From NCBI GenBank assembly GCA_947307015.1, contig CAMZHV010000022.1, forward strand, positions 1 to 40,625: DNA of 40,625 nucleotides. The letters run 5' to 3'. A program made the position numbers and the translations under genes. Below, in pieces: positions 6,869 through 15,800 of the stretch. Numbering within the stretch: the first letter of the stretch is position 1; each line of letters opens with the position of its first letter. Below the pieces are notes generated by a model. The model saw only the letters and a list, made by a program, of their open reading frames with translations, did not search any database and was not told the origin of the DNA. The stretch comes from an uncultured Prevotellaceae bacterium (GTDB lineage Bacteria; Bacteroidota; Bacteroidia; Bacteroidales; Bacteroidaceae).

Positions 6869-9625
6869 CTATTTGCTCTTCAGTGACAGACGGGCGGCGG
6901 GCAATGAACTCTTGATGGTTACATTGACGGCGCCTTTTTTCTGCGTGCTGCGCACAACGAGGAGGGCGCGGCCCTTCCATGTTTTTACATGAGGCGAGGT
7001 GTAGGGCTCTGTATCCTTCAGGTCGGCGGAAGCGAAGGCTAACAGTTTACCAGCTCCCTTGACTGTAGCCTCGCAGGGGATGGCGGCTTCGGGTACGAGT
7101 ACGCCTTGCTTGTCAAGGACTTCGACGGTGACGAAGGTAAGCGATTGTCCGTCGGCTGTCATCACGGTGCGGTCGGGCGTGAGACGCAGACGGGCTGGTT
7201 CGCCGGCGGTCTGAAGACCCACCCCCGCCCCCTCCCTGTCATGGAGGGGGGTAGAGACCTCGGCACGTAGCGTACCAGGCTCGTAGTTCACGGTGAAGAC
7301 GGCCTTATATTCGGTCTCGCGGCTTACCTGTTTTGTGCCGATAAGTTTGTCATTCAGATAGAGTTTCACCTCTGGCGCTTTGGTGTAGACTTCCACCTCG
7401 ATGGGTTTACCCTCCCAACCGGGCCATGTCCACGACTCCCAAGTGGGCCACACGCTCCACATCGTAGTGTGGATCTCGCCGTGGTAGCCGTTGGGTTCCT
7501 TGACGCAAAGGTAAAGACCCACCCCCGCCCCCTCCCTGCGAGGGAGGGGAGTAGATAGTCCTTTCGCTGCATTTCCGTCTTGAGAGTAATCACTCCCCTC
7601 CATTACAGGGAGGGGTTGGGGGGTGGGTCTCCAAAGCATCTCCCTATAATGACTTATCGGCTTGCGCCAGCCGGTGATGTCGACATCGCCACAGGGAGCG
7701 CCGTGCCATTCGGGTTGTCCGCCCTCAATCCACGACTCGCCCTCGCGTTCACCCTTGTAATAGTTGCGACCTATACCGCTCTCGCCCAGATAGTCGAGGC
7801 CCGTCCACACGATGTCGCCGACGACGTAAGGGAAGTCGTGGGCCACGGCCCAGTTGCGGAAGGCATCGCGCGGATAGCTCTCCGTCTGCCAGATGATGCG
7901 TTTCGGGTCGCGCTCGTGGTCGCTGGCGTGCTTGAAGATCATGTAGTTGTAGCCCACCACATCGAGCACCTCAGCATGAGGGTCGTAGATTTCCCAGTCG
8001 CGATCCCATGCACAGAGGGCCTCGGTGACGGGGCGCGTCGGGTCTTTCTCGAGGATGGCAGCCTTCATCTGTCTGGCGGTATAGACTACGCGGATGTCCT
8101 TGCGCTCAATGACCTCGTTGCCGATGCTCCACGAGATGACGCTCGGATGGTTGCGGTCGCGCAGCACCATCGCATGGATGTCCTCGCGGAAGCAGGAGTC
8201 GATGACGGTCGAGTAGTCGAAGGGGTTCTTTTGTGTGCGCCAGCCGTCGAAAGCCTCGTCGATAACGAGCATCCCTAACGAGTCGCAGGCGTCGAGGAAG
8301 GCGCGGGTCGTGGGATTATGACTGGTGCGGATGAGATTGAAGCCCGCCTCTTTCATCTGGCGCACCTTGCGGATTTCTGCATCGTCGAAGGCCATCGCGC
8401 CCAGCACGCCGTCGTCGTGGTGTACACAGGCACCGTTGATGAGCATCGGCTTGCCATTGAGCACGAAGCCATTCTCGGCATCGAAGGAGAAGGAGCGGAC
8501 TCCGAATTTTATAGCCTCGGCAGCCTCACCCCCGACCCCTCTCCCGTGGGAGAGGGGAGTGCTGCTGGCGAGGGGAGTGGATAGGCTTACTTCAGCGGTG
8601 TAGAGATAGGGAGAATCGGGCGACCAGAGTTGGGGATTTGCAATCTCAAAGGTGAATACAGACTTCATCTCTGATTCCTTCACCAGTTCACCAAGTGGCT
8701 GGGATTTCGTTTGAATGACAGTGCCAGCCATATCCCTAATAACCACTTCGATATTTGTGTCATTGACACTCCCCTTGCCTGCGGTTCCCCCCTCTCCTAT
8801 AGGAGAGGGGTTGGGGGTGAGGCTGCTGAGGCTTTCATTTTGCACCGCCACCTCCACATGGATTTTGGCTGTAGTAGCCCCATCGGGGGCCGAAGGGGGG
8901 GCTATCTCAGTCGTGACAAAGACACCATTTTCGGCAATGTGCAGGGCGGGCATGACCTCCAACCATACGTGGCGGTAGATGCCGGAACCGCTGTACCAAC
9001 GGCAGTTGGGCTGCTCCGAGTTGTCCACCTTAACGATGATTTCGTTGAGGCTTTCAGGTTTTGAGGTCTTAAGGTTCTGAGGTTTTAAGTAGGGCGTGAT
9101 ATTGACGGTGAATGGCGTGTAACCATAGTGATGCTGTCCTGCCTTCTGTCCGTTGACATAGACCTCGGCCTTCTGATAGACGCCTTCGAAGTGAAGCTTG
9201 ACCAGAGAATTGTCCATTCTTGAAGGGTCAAGCGTCCCTTCGGGCCGAGCGGTCCACTGTCCATTGTCCATTCTTGAATGGTCAAGCGTCCCTTCGGGCC
9301 GAGCGGTCCACTGTCCATTATCAATTGTGAACAGTTTCCGGTACTCGCCCTTGCCGGCCTCGAACCATCCACCGCCAGTGCCCGTGGCACCTTGGCCCGG
9401 TTTGGGCCCCTCGAAGATGTCCCAGTCGTGTGGCAGGTCAACGGTCTGTGTTTTCCCATTATGAGTAAATTGCCAGCCGAAGTCAAACAGCTGCCTTGTT
9501 CCCATTCCCGAGCCAAGCTCGCCCGCTCGACCTCGGTCGCTTGACACTTCAAGAACCCGTAGCCTTTGTGCAGATGCTGAAACTGCTGCAATAATCAGTA
9601 TCGTTATAATCGTGATTTTCTTCAT
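6869..9625 (-). CDS. GH2 family glycosidase (beta-galactosidase-like) with many in-frame repeat inserts
   Basis: About 918 residues from the ATG at 9623-9625, chosen because a signal peptide (MKKITIITILIIAAVSASA) starts there; an upstream in-frame extension crosses the promoter. Domain order: sugar-binding jelly roll (WQFTHNG..VDLPHDWDIFEGP, FEGVYQKAEVYVNGQKAG), immunoglobulin-like domain, then the catalytic barrel with NGACVHHDDGVLGA, NLIRTSHNP, SWSIGNEVIE (acid/base Glu) and IIWQTESYPRD (probable nucleophile Glu). C-terminal beta domains follow. The exact sugar specificity cannot be read. At least six low-complexity inserts, encoded by palindromic or tandem DNA repeats, interrupt the loops (entries below), yet the frame stays open and the catalytic motifs are intact. 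Confidence 0.9.
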   Translation of the reverse strand: MKKITIITILIIAAVSASAQRLRVLEVSSDRGRAGELGSGMGTRQLFDFGWQFTHNGKTQTVDLPHDWDIFEGPKPGQGATGTGGGWFEAGKGEYRKLFTIDNGQWTARPEGTLDHSRMDNGQWTARPEGTLDPSRMDNSLVKLHFEGVYQKAEVYVNGQKAGQHHYGYTPFTVNITPYLKPQNLKTSKPESLNEIIVKVDNSEQPNCRWYSGSGIYRHVWLEVMPALHIAENGVFVTTEIAPPSAPDGATTAKIHVEVAVQNESLSSLTPNPSPIGEGGTAGKGSVNDTNIEVVIRDMAGTVIQTKSQPLGELVKESEMKSVFTFEIANPQLWSPDSPYLYTAEVSLSTPLASSTPLSHGRGVGGEAAEAIKFGVRSFSFDAENGFVLNGKPMLINGACVHHDDGVLGAMAFDDAEIRKVRQMKEAGFNLIRTSHNPTTRAFLDACDSLGMLVIDEAFDGWRTQKNPFDYSTVIDSCFREDIHAMVLRDRNHPSVISWSIGNEVIERKDIRVVYTARQMKAAILEKDPTRPVTEALCAWDRDWEIYDPHAEVLDVVGYNYMIFKHASDHERDPKRIIWQTESYPRDAFRNWAVAHDFPYVVGDIVWTGLDYLGESGIGRNYYKGEREGESWIEGGQPEWHGAPCGDVDITGWRKPISHYREMLWRPTPQPLPVMEGSDYSQDGNAAKGLSTPLPRREGAGVGLYLCVKEPNGYHGEIHTTMWSVWPTWESWTWPGWEGKPIEVEVYTKAPEVKLYLNDKLIGTKQVSRETEYKAVFTVNYEPGTLRAEVSTPLHDREGAGVGLQTAGEPARLRLTPDRTVMTADGQSLTFVTVEVLDKQGVLVPEAAIPCEATVKGAGKLLAFASADLKDTEPYTSPHVKTWKGRALLVVRSTQKKGAVNVTIKSSLPAARLSLKSK
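7213..7258. repeat. GC-rich palindromic element in GH2 gene
   Basis: The pattern is AAGACCCACCCCCGCCCC, CTCCCT, a short centre, GGAGGGG. On the coding strand it is read in frame as STPLHDREGAGVGLQ. It has the same family pattern as the elements in mfd, uvrA, hslR and pth. Confidence 0.8.
7513..7632. repeat. Composite of two inverted GC-rich elements in GH2 gene
   Basis: One element (7513-7556) and an inverted copy (7590-7632) flank a short spacer. The outer ends are AAGACCCACCCCC and GGGGTGGGTCT. The coding strand reads through as an insert of about 40 residues (RPTPQPLPVMEGS to STPLPRREGAGVG). Confidence 0.8.
8521..8580. repeat. GC-rich palindromic element in GH2 gene
   Basis: CAGCCTCACCCCCGACCCC, then CTCTCCC and GGGAGAGGGG. 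Read in frame as STPLASSTPLSHGRGVGGEA. An inverted relative lies at 8768-8830. Confidence 0.8.
8768..8830. repeat. GC-rich palindromic element in GH2 gene
   Basis: CCCCTCTCCTATAGGAGAGGGG followed by TTGGGGGTGAGGCTG. Read in frame as SLTPNPSPIGEGGTAGKGS, a low-complexity insert in the beta domain before the barrel. A related short palindrome (GGCCCC type) follows at 8873-8903. Confidence 0.8.
9211..9326. repeat. 54-base tandem duplication in GH2 gene
   Basis: The sequence beginning TGTCCATTCTTGAA recurs 54 bases later (9211 and 9265), with a partial third end. On the coding strand this gives two copies of DNGQWTARPEGTLD-SRM, 18 codons each. The 54-base period keeps the frame. It contains the TGGACAA/TTGTCCA motif also seen in mfd and in the large secreted protein. 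Confidence 0.85.
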
Positions 9626-9731
9626 TTTATATTGTTTTTGATTCGTTAACTCAATGATGCTCTCCGCATTGAAAATGCTGCTGGTACTTGCGCCGTACGT
9701 CTCTATCTCGGCAATCCCTTCCCAGACGGTG

Positions 9732-9739
9732 CAAAGATA
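9732..9739 (-). promoter_or_regulatory. -7 element for the GH2 gene
   Basis: TATCTTTG on the minus strand, about 107 bases before the chosen ATG. Its position inside or beside the longer open frame supports the downstream start and implies a leader of roughly 100 bases. Confidence 0.6.
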
Positions 9740-9835
9740 CAAAAAAAATCCCAAAGTAGGATGTTTTTTCTTGCGAAATTTTGATTATTTTTATTTTTGC
9801 TATTAATCTCTGCTCATTGTCCAGTCATACCAGCT

Positions 9836-9944
9836 CACACGTCCATACGTTTTGCCCCACACGTCCATACGTTTTGCCCCACACGTCCATACGTTTTGCC
9901 CCACACGTCTATACGTTTTGCCCCACACGTCCATACGTTTTCGC
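9836..9944. repeat. 22-base tandem repeat, five copies
   Basis: Unit CACACGTCCATACGTTTTGCCC starts at 9836, 9858, 9880, 9902 (one change, TCTATAC) and 9924 (last copy diverges at its end). An inverted partial copy, CGTATGGACG, follows at about 9950. The 22-base period shifts frame at each copy, so the open frames across it are probably meaningless. No spacer diversity is present, so it is not a CRISPR array. Confidence 0.95.
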
Positions 9945-10342
9945 AAATTCGTATGGACGTTTTGCCTTATACGACTGGTCGTGCTACGGCACGTTAAAAA
10001 CCATCGTTTCTCTCATGCGCGCGCGTGAATCAACCAGACCGGTCTGGTCCTCTTTCTCAGCCTTTTCTTTTATCTTTTCTTTTTTGCTACTTTTTTCTTT
10101 CATTTTCTTTTCCTCTCTTTCTAAAATAGCAGGTTTTGATTAAACCTTAAATTTTACTTTTTTTGGAACTTAAATCTCACCTAAATCTGATCTTAAATCT
10201 CAATTGCTTTTCAGAACATAAATCTTAAGTAATCGAGCAAAAATATTTAAATAGATTGACGAAAATCAATAATGTAATCTAATTTTGAGTACTTACTTAT
10301 AAGATTTAAGTTCCATGAAAACCTACTGAATGTTAAGTTGTT

Positions 10343-10690
10343 GTATTTCAACGCAAAGACGCAGAGGACGCTAAGCTTTGCCTATTTCAAGTGCTCAAAG
10401 TGTTTCAAAAGGTAGCAAAGGCATCCAAAGCGCTACGCGAGGCTTTGGATTAGGCAAAGCACGCAAAGGTTTTCATGTCCTTTTGCTTAACTTCGTTGAC
10501 TTTTGTCTCTCTTCATTCCATCCGTAGGCCTTTGCGATCTTTGCATAGAACAAAAGCTTGCGTGCAGCGCCTTTTGTTCGGCTCTGCTTCCTGAAAATAC
10601 AACCGATGCAGTGTCTTTACTTCTTTGCGCCTTTGCGTTTGAGGAAAACATCTGCGTTTGAGAAAAATAATATTCGCGTTTGAGAAACAG
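10343..10690. repeat. Degenerate CGCAAAG-type repeat region
   Basis: This part of the non-coding stretch 9755-11136 has motifs such as AACGCAAAGACGCAGAGG near its left end and TTTGCGCCTTTGCGTTT near its right, an imperfect inverted arrangement. Three GCGTTTGAG copies follow at about 10637-10685. Between them lie short AAAG/CTTT-rich words. It looks like a decayed repeat element; I see no gene. Confidence 0.5.
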
Positions 10691-10742
10691 AGAAACAATA
10701 ATTCTGTTTTATTCAACTTTCGCAAGTATGCCATGGAAGACA

Positions 10743-10935
10743 AAGCCCCAGCGGGGCTTAATAAGGTTAGCCAGCCATTTAAATGGCTGGTATCAAATGG
10801 CAATGAAAATGCGTGCCTTTAGGTACGCGACCTTAAAAAACCTATCGCGTACCTACGGCACGCATCCCTTAACGAACACGTTACCAGCCATTAAAATGGC
10901 TGGCTATCCCTATCAGATGCCTATGGCATCACTTC
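10743..10935. repeat. Mosaic of nested palindromes (REP/MITE-like)
   Basis: In order: AAGCCCC..GGGGCTT (10743-10759); a palindrome built on CCAGCCATTTAAATGGCTGG (10769-10790); ATGCGTGCC..GGTACGCGA (10809-10830); its inverted partner TCGCGTACC..GGCACGCAT (10845-10865); and CCAGCCATTAAAATGGCTGG (10884-10905). The outer and inner pairs could fold into a long cruciform. No gene is seen. Confidence 0.8.
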
Positions 10936-11088
10936 CGAAACTTATACTGTTTTAGATGCCTGTCAATCTCCGTCCATCTTTATATTATTTTGTTCGATTA
11001 CTTATCATCGACCTGTGATTCGATGACGATACTTGAGACAAACGGATAAATTTTTCGGTGTTTTGCGCGTTATGTCAAGAAAAAGTGT

Positions 11089-11096
11089 TATCTTTG
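11089..11096 (+). promoter_or_regulatory. -7 element for the HdeD-like gene and pfkA
   Basis: TATCTTTG (TAnnTTTG) lies 41 bases before the ATG at 11137. A TTTG lies 23 bases further upstream, slightly longer than the usual spacing. Confidence 0.65.
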
Positions 11097-11136
11097 CACG
11101 CAGAAAAACGGAAAAAAGTATTAAACACGAAAGAAT

Positions 11137-11826
11137 ATGCTAACCCGTTCTATTTTGCGTGCGCTGTGTGCGCTGCTTGTAGGATTCTTGCTGGTGAGCA
11201 ATCCTACTGAAATGACCGTGCTGATCGTGCAGATCATTGGCGGTCTGTTTGCCCTGTCGGGGCTTGTGGCCATTATCGGTTATTTCATCACTCGCAGTCA
11301 GCATCGCCGTGCTGTACGGCGGGCAGCGGAGTCAGGCGCTACGGCTCCTGAGTCGTCCAGTCTGGCGCCGATGTTCCCCGTCGTGGGCGTAGGCTCTCTG
11401 GCCTTCGGTGCCTTCCTGCTGTGCTTCCCGCATCAGTTTGTGGGCTATCTCCTGTATGTGCTCGGAGGCTTGCTGGTGCTTATCGGTGTGTGGCAGGTTG
11501 TCCTGCTCATCAACGCGCGGAAGTATGCGCCTTTGTCATGGCCGCTGTTCGTGTTGCCCGTGCTGAATGTGGCGGCGGGCGTCGTTGCCATCTGCTTCCC
11601 GCAGCAGACGGTCGAGTTGCTGTTCACGGTCTTGGGCGTCGGTTATATCCTCTATGGCGTCTCAGAGTTTTACTTTGGTGTCCGCTTCTACCGCTTCCGT
11701 CGCATGTTCGAAGCCGAGGAGCGTCGTTTTGAGGAGAGGGTTGCAGCCAAGACGCGTGAGATCGAAGCCGAGGACGTGACGGCCGTCGACGCTATTGATG
11801 TGTCAGAAGAGACTTTCACGGAATAA
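11137..11826 (+). CDS. HdeD/DUF308-like integral membrane protein
   Basis: 229 residues with about six hydrophobic segments in three pairs, for example [84 protein letters not shown] and [18 protein letters not shown]. This repeated pattern fits the HdeD/DUF308 family, named for an E. coli acid-resistance protein. A charged C-terminal tail (about residues 190-229, rich in Glu and Arg) is probably cytoplasmic. Function in this group is unknown. It is followed after 35 bases by pfkA and is probably co-transcribed with it. Confidence 0.75.
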   Translation: MLTRSILRALCALLVGFLLVSNPTEMTVLIVQIIGGLFALSGLVAIIGYFITRSQHRRAVRRAAESGATAPESSSLAPMFPVVGVGSLAFGAFLLCFPHQFVGYLLYVLGGLLVLIGVWQVVLLINARKYAPLSWPLFVLPVLNVAAGVVAICFPQQTVELLFTVLGVGYILYGVSEFYFGVRFYRFRRMFEAEERRFEERVAAKTREIEAEDVTAVDAIDVSEETFTE

Positions 11827-11861
11827 ACGTTAAAATTAATAGTTCAATCGAAAATATATCC

Positions 11862-12842
11862 ATGGTACGTAAAATCAAATGTATAGGCATCCTGACCAGT
11901 GGCGGCGACGCACCGGGCATGAATGCGGCTATCCGTGCGGTGACGCGAGCCGGCATCGCTAACGGCTTCACCGTAAAGGGCATCTATCGCGGCTACGAAG
12001 GCTTGATTTCGGGCGAGATCAAGGAATTCACCACGGAGAGCGTGTCGAATATCATCGGACGCGGCGGCACAATCCTCAAAACCGCCCGCTCCAAGGAGTT
12101 TATGACGGAGGAGGGCCGCGCCAAGGCCTACGAGACGATGAAAGCGCATGGCATTGACGCCCTGGTGGTCATCGGCGGCAACGGCTCACTGACTGGTGCC
12201 CGCCTCTTCGCTGCTGAGTACGATGTCCCTTGCATCGGTCTGCCTGGCACCATCGACAACGACCTGAACGGCACAGACTTGACCATCGGTTACGACACGT
12301 CGCTGAACACCATCATGGGCTGCGTGGATAAGATCCGAGACACGGCCAACTCGCACGAACGAATCTTCTTTGTTGAGGTGATGGGACGCGATGCCGGCTT
12401 CCTGGCACAGAACTCTGCCATCGCTGCTGGTGCCGAGGCTGCCATCATCCCCGAGGATAATACGGCCGTCGACCAGCTGGCACAGTTCATCGGTCGCGGC
12501 ATCCGCAAATCCAAGTCGTCGAGCATCGTCATCGTGTCCGAAAGCCCCAAGTGCGGCGCTATGTATTATGCCGAACGTGTACGCAACGAATATCCTCAAT
12601 ACGATGTTCGCGTGTCCATCCTCGGCCATCTGCAGCGTGGCGGCTCGCCGTCGGCACAGGACCGCATTCTGGCTTCGCGTCTGGGCGTGGGCGCTATCAA
12701 CGCCCTGCTCGATGGTCAACGCAACGTGATGCTGGGCATTAAGAACGACGAGGTCGTCTACGTGCCCTTCTCCAACGCGGTGAAGAGCGATAAGCCGCTG
12801 AAGCGTGAGCTCATCGCCGCCTTAGAAGTGCTGAGCCTCTAA
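11862..12842 (+). CDS. pfkA: 6-phosphofructokinase
   Basis: 326 residues, close to the normal bacterial length (about 320). It phosphorylates fructose-6-phosphate to fructose-1,6-bisphosphate in glycolysis. Motifs: [18 protein letters not shown] at the N-terminus (nucleotide site), GGNGSLTGA at 105-113, PGTIDNDL with catalytic Asp132, [12 protein letters not shown], and [15 protein letters not shown] (sugar phosphate site). The Gly after the Asn in GGNGS is typical of ATP-using rather than pyrophosphate-using enzymes. The Asn stands where E. coli has Asp103, a metal/ATP ligand. Cytoplasmic. mfd begins 33 bases downstream, after a short tandem TAACGCCCTC run. Confidence 0.95.
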   Translation: MVRKIKCIGILTSGGDAPGMNAAIRAVTRAGIANGFTVKGIYRGYEGLISGEIKEFTTESVSNIIGRGGTILKTARSKEFMTEEGRAKAYETMKAHGIDALVVIGGNGSLTGARLFAAEYDVPCIGLPGTIDNDLNGTDLTIGYDTSLNTIMGCVDKIRDTANSHERIFFVEVMGRDAGFLAQNSAIAAGAEAAIIPEDNTAVDQLAQFIGRGIRKSKSSSIVIVSESPKCGAMYYAERVRNEYPQYDVRVSILGHLQRGGSPSAQDRILASRLGVGAINALLDGQRNVMLGIKNDEVVYVPFSNAVKSDKPLKRELIAALEVLSL

Positions 12843-12875
12843 CGCCCTCTAACGCCTCTAACGCCCTCGTCCCGC

Positions 12876-15800
12876 ATGGAGATCACTGAACTACAGGCGC
12901 TCTTTGCCCGCCATCCGCAGGTGAAGGCATTGGCACGTGCGCTGGCCAATGAAAAGAAACGCACCATCCGCCTCTCGGGTTTGCAGGCAAGCTCGGCGGC
13001 GATGGTGTTTGCGTCGTTGTCCGCGGCTCCAGCGAAGACGGGTAAAACAGTAAATGCCAGCAATTCCGAAGTCCCCTGTTACCCCTTCTTCTTTATTCTT
13101 GATGATCAGGAGGAGGCGGGTTATTTCTACCACGACCTCGTGCAGGTGCTAGGCGAGGAGCGTGCGCTTTTCTTCCCTTCGACCTACCGCCGTGCCGTGA
13201 AATTCGGACAGCGCGACGCTGCCAATGAGATCCTGCGGACGGAGGTGCTGGCCAAGATCCTCTCCCCGCTCCCCTGTCAAGGGGAAAGCCTCTACATAGT
13301 AAGCTATCCCGAAGCTATCGCCGAGCGTGTCGTCTCCAAGAAGACGCTGGACGAGAGCACGTTGCAAATCCGTGTCGGCGAGCAGGTGGACATCAGTTTT
13401 GTTGAGCAGACGCTCTTGACCTTCGGTTTCCAACGGACGGATTATGTTTATGAGCCAGGACAGTTCGCCGTACGTGGCTCGCTGGTCGACGTTTTCTCTT
13501 TCTCCTGCGAATACCCCTACCGCATAGATTTCTTCGGCGACGAAGTGGACTCCATCCGTACCTTCGAAGTCGAGAGCCAGCTGAGCCGTGGCCAGCAGGA
13601 ACTCATCTCCCTGGTTCCGGAGCTCAGCGAAGAACTCACCGACCGCGTTCCCCTCTCCGCCCTTTTGCCCACCGATACCATCGTCGTTGCCAAGGACCTC
13701 ACTTACGTAGCCGAGCGCATCGGGCAGATTTGGGATGAAGGCTTTTCGAAGCAGGCAGAGATTAGCCTCACCCCTATCCCCTCTCCCGTGGGCGAGGGGA
13801 ACTTTAGGGAGGGAGCGGATACACCTGCTTTGAAGAGGGAGTTGTTGCTCATCGATGCTCCGGCCTTTGAGAAAGGGTTCGCAGGCTTTAAGCGCGTTGA
13901 ATTTTTATGCAATGGACAATGGACAATGGACAATGGACAATTATCTTCAGATGCCCCTAAAAGAAGAAACATTGTCCATTGTCCATTGTCCATTGATTTC
14001 TCTATTTCCCCCCAGCCCATCTTCCACAAGAACTTCGACCTCGTCACCTCCACCTTCAAGGATTACCTCGCCAAAGGTTACACTTTGTATATTTTGGCGG
14101 ACTCGCAGAAGCAGACCGATAGGTTAAAGGCAATATTTGAAGACCCACCCCCAACCCCTCCCGTAAAGGAGGGGAGTGGCTGCGCGCAGGTATCGAACGG
14201 AGTGAGGCTCTCCCCATTACGGGGGAGCGGGGAGAGGGTCTTTTTTACCCCCGTCTCCAAAACCCTCCACGCAGGCTTTGCCGACAATGACCTGAAAATC
14301 TGTCTCTTCACAGACCATCAGATATTCGACCGCTTCCACAAATATAACCTTCGCAGCGATCGTGCTCGCTCAGGCAAAGTGGCGTTGTCGCTGAAGGAGT
14401 TGCAGGAGTTTGAGGTAGGCGATTACGTTGTACACGTGGACCACGGCATCGGGCGCTTCGGCGGTCTCATTCGCGTGCCGGTAAACCAGGCTCCCCTCCC
14501 TAACAGGGGAGGGGCTGGGGGAGAGGCCATGCAGGAGATGATCAAGATCACTTACGAGCATGACGATGTTGTCTATGTCTCCATCCACGCCCTGCATAAA
14601 GTGTCGAAATACAAGGGCAAGGAAGGCGAGCCGCCGCGCATCAGTCGTCTCGGCACGGGCGCTTGGGAGCGCATGAAGGAGCGCACCAAGTCGAAGATCA
14701 AGGACATCGCACGCGACCTCATCCGCCTCTACAGCCGTCGCCGCGAGGAGAAAGGCTTTAAGTTTTCCCCCGACACTTACATGCAGAACGAGCTCGAAGC
14801 CAGCTTCTTGTACGAAGATACGCCCGACCAGCTCAAGGCCACTAACGATGTCAAGGCTGACATGGAACGTGGGCGTCCCATGGATCGTCTCGTCTGTGGT
14901 GACGTAGGCTTCGGCAAGACAGAGGTGGCCGTGCGCGCTGCTTTCAAAGCCGCCGTCGACGGCAAACAGGTGGCTGTCATGGTGCCTACGACGGTGCTTG
15001 CCTATCAGCACTTCCATACCTTCTCCGACCGCCTTCGCGACCTGCCAGTGCGCGTCGACTACCTCTCCCGAGCCCGCACTTCCAAGCAGACAAGGGAACT
15101 TCTCGAAGACCTCGCTGCGGGCAAGATAGACATCCTCGTAGGTACTCATAAACTCATCGGCAAGAACGTTAAATTCAAGGATTTGGGACTGCTCATCATC
15201 GACGAAGAGCAGAAATTCGGCGTCGCCACCAAGGAGAAGCTGCGCCAGATGAAGGTCAACGTGGACACCCTCACCCTCACCGCCACGCCCATACCTCGCA
15301 CGCTGCAGTTCTCGCTCATGGGAGCCCGCGACCTCAGCGTCATCCAGACACCGCCGCCCAATCGCTACCCTATACAAACCGAGGTTCATACATTCTCGCC
15401 TGAGCTCATCGCCGAAGCCATCAACTTCGAGATGAGTCGCAACGGACAGGTGTTCATCGTCAACAACCGCATATCGGGACTGCCTGAATTGGAGCAGATT
15501 GTACACAAGTACGTCCCTGATGCCCGCGTCGCCGTGGGGCACGGACAGATGCACCCCGAAGACTTGGAGAACGTCATGATGGCCTTCGCCTCTTACGACT
15601 ATGATGTGCTCATCTCCACCACCATCATCGAGAGCGGTCTTGACATCCCCAACGCCAACACCATCATCATCTGCAATGCCCACAACTTCGGTCTGGCCGA
15701 TCTGCATCAGATGCGCGGGCGTGTGGGGCGATCCAACAAGAAAGCCTTCTGCTACCTGCTCGCTCCGCCCCTTGGTGCCTTGCCTACAGAGTCGCGTCGC

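Noticed and set aside
9836..9944. CRISPR array
   Set aside because: The units are contiguous with no variable spacers and no cas genes are nearby.
9781..10143. 120-residue frame across the 22-base repeats
   Set aside because: The protein is only the three-phase translation of the tandem repeat (HTSIRFAPH, PYVLPHTS and so on) and has no promoter or family pattern.
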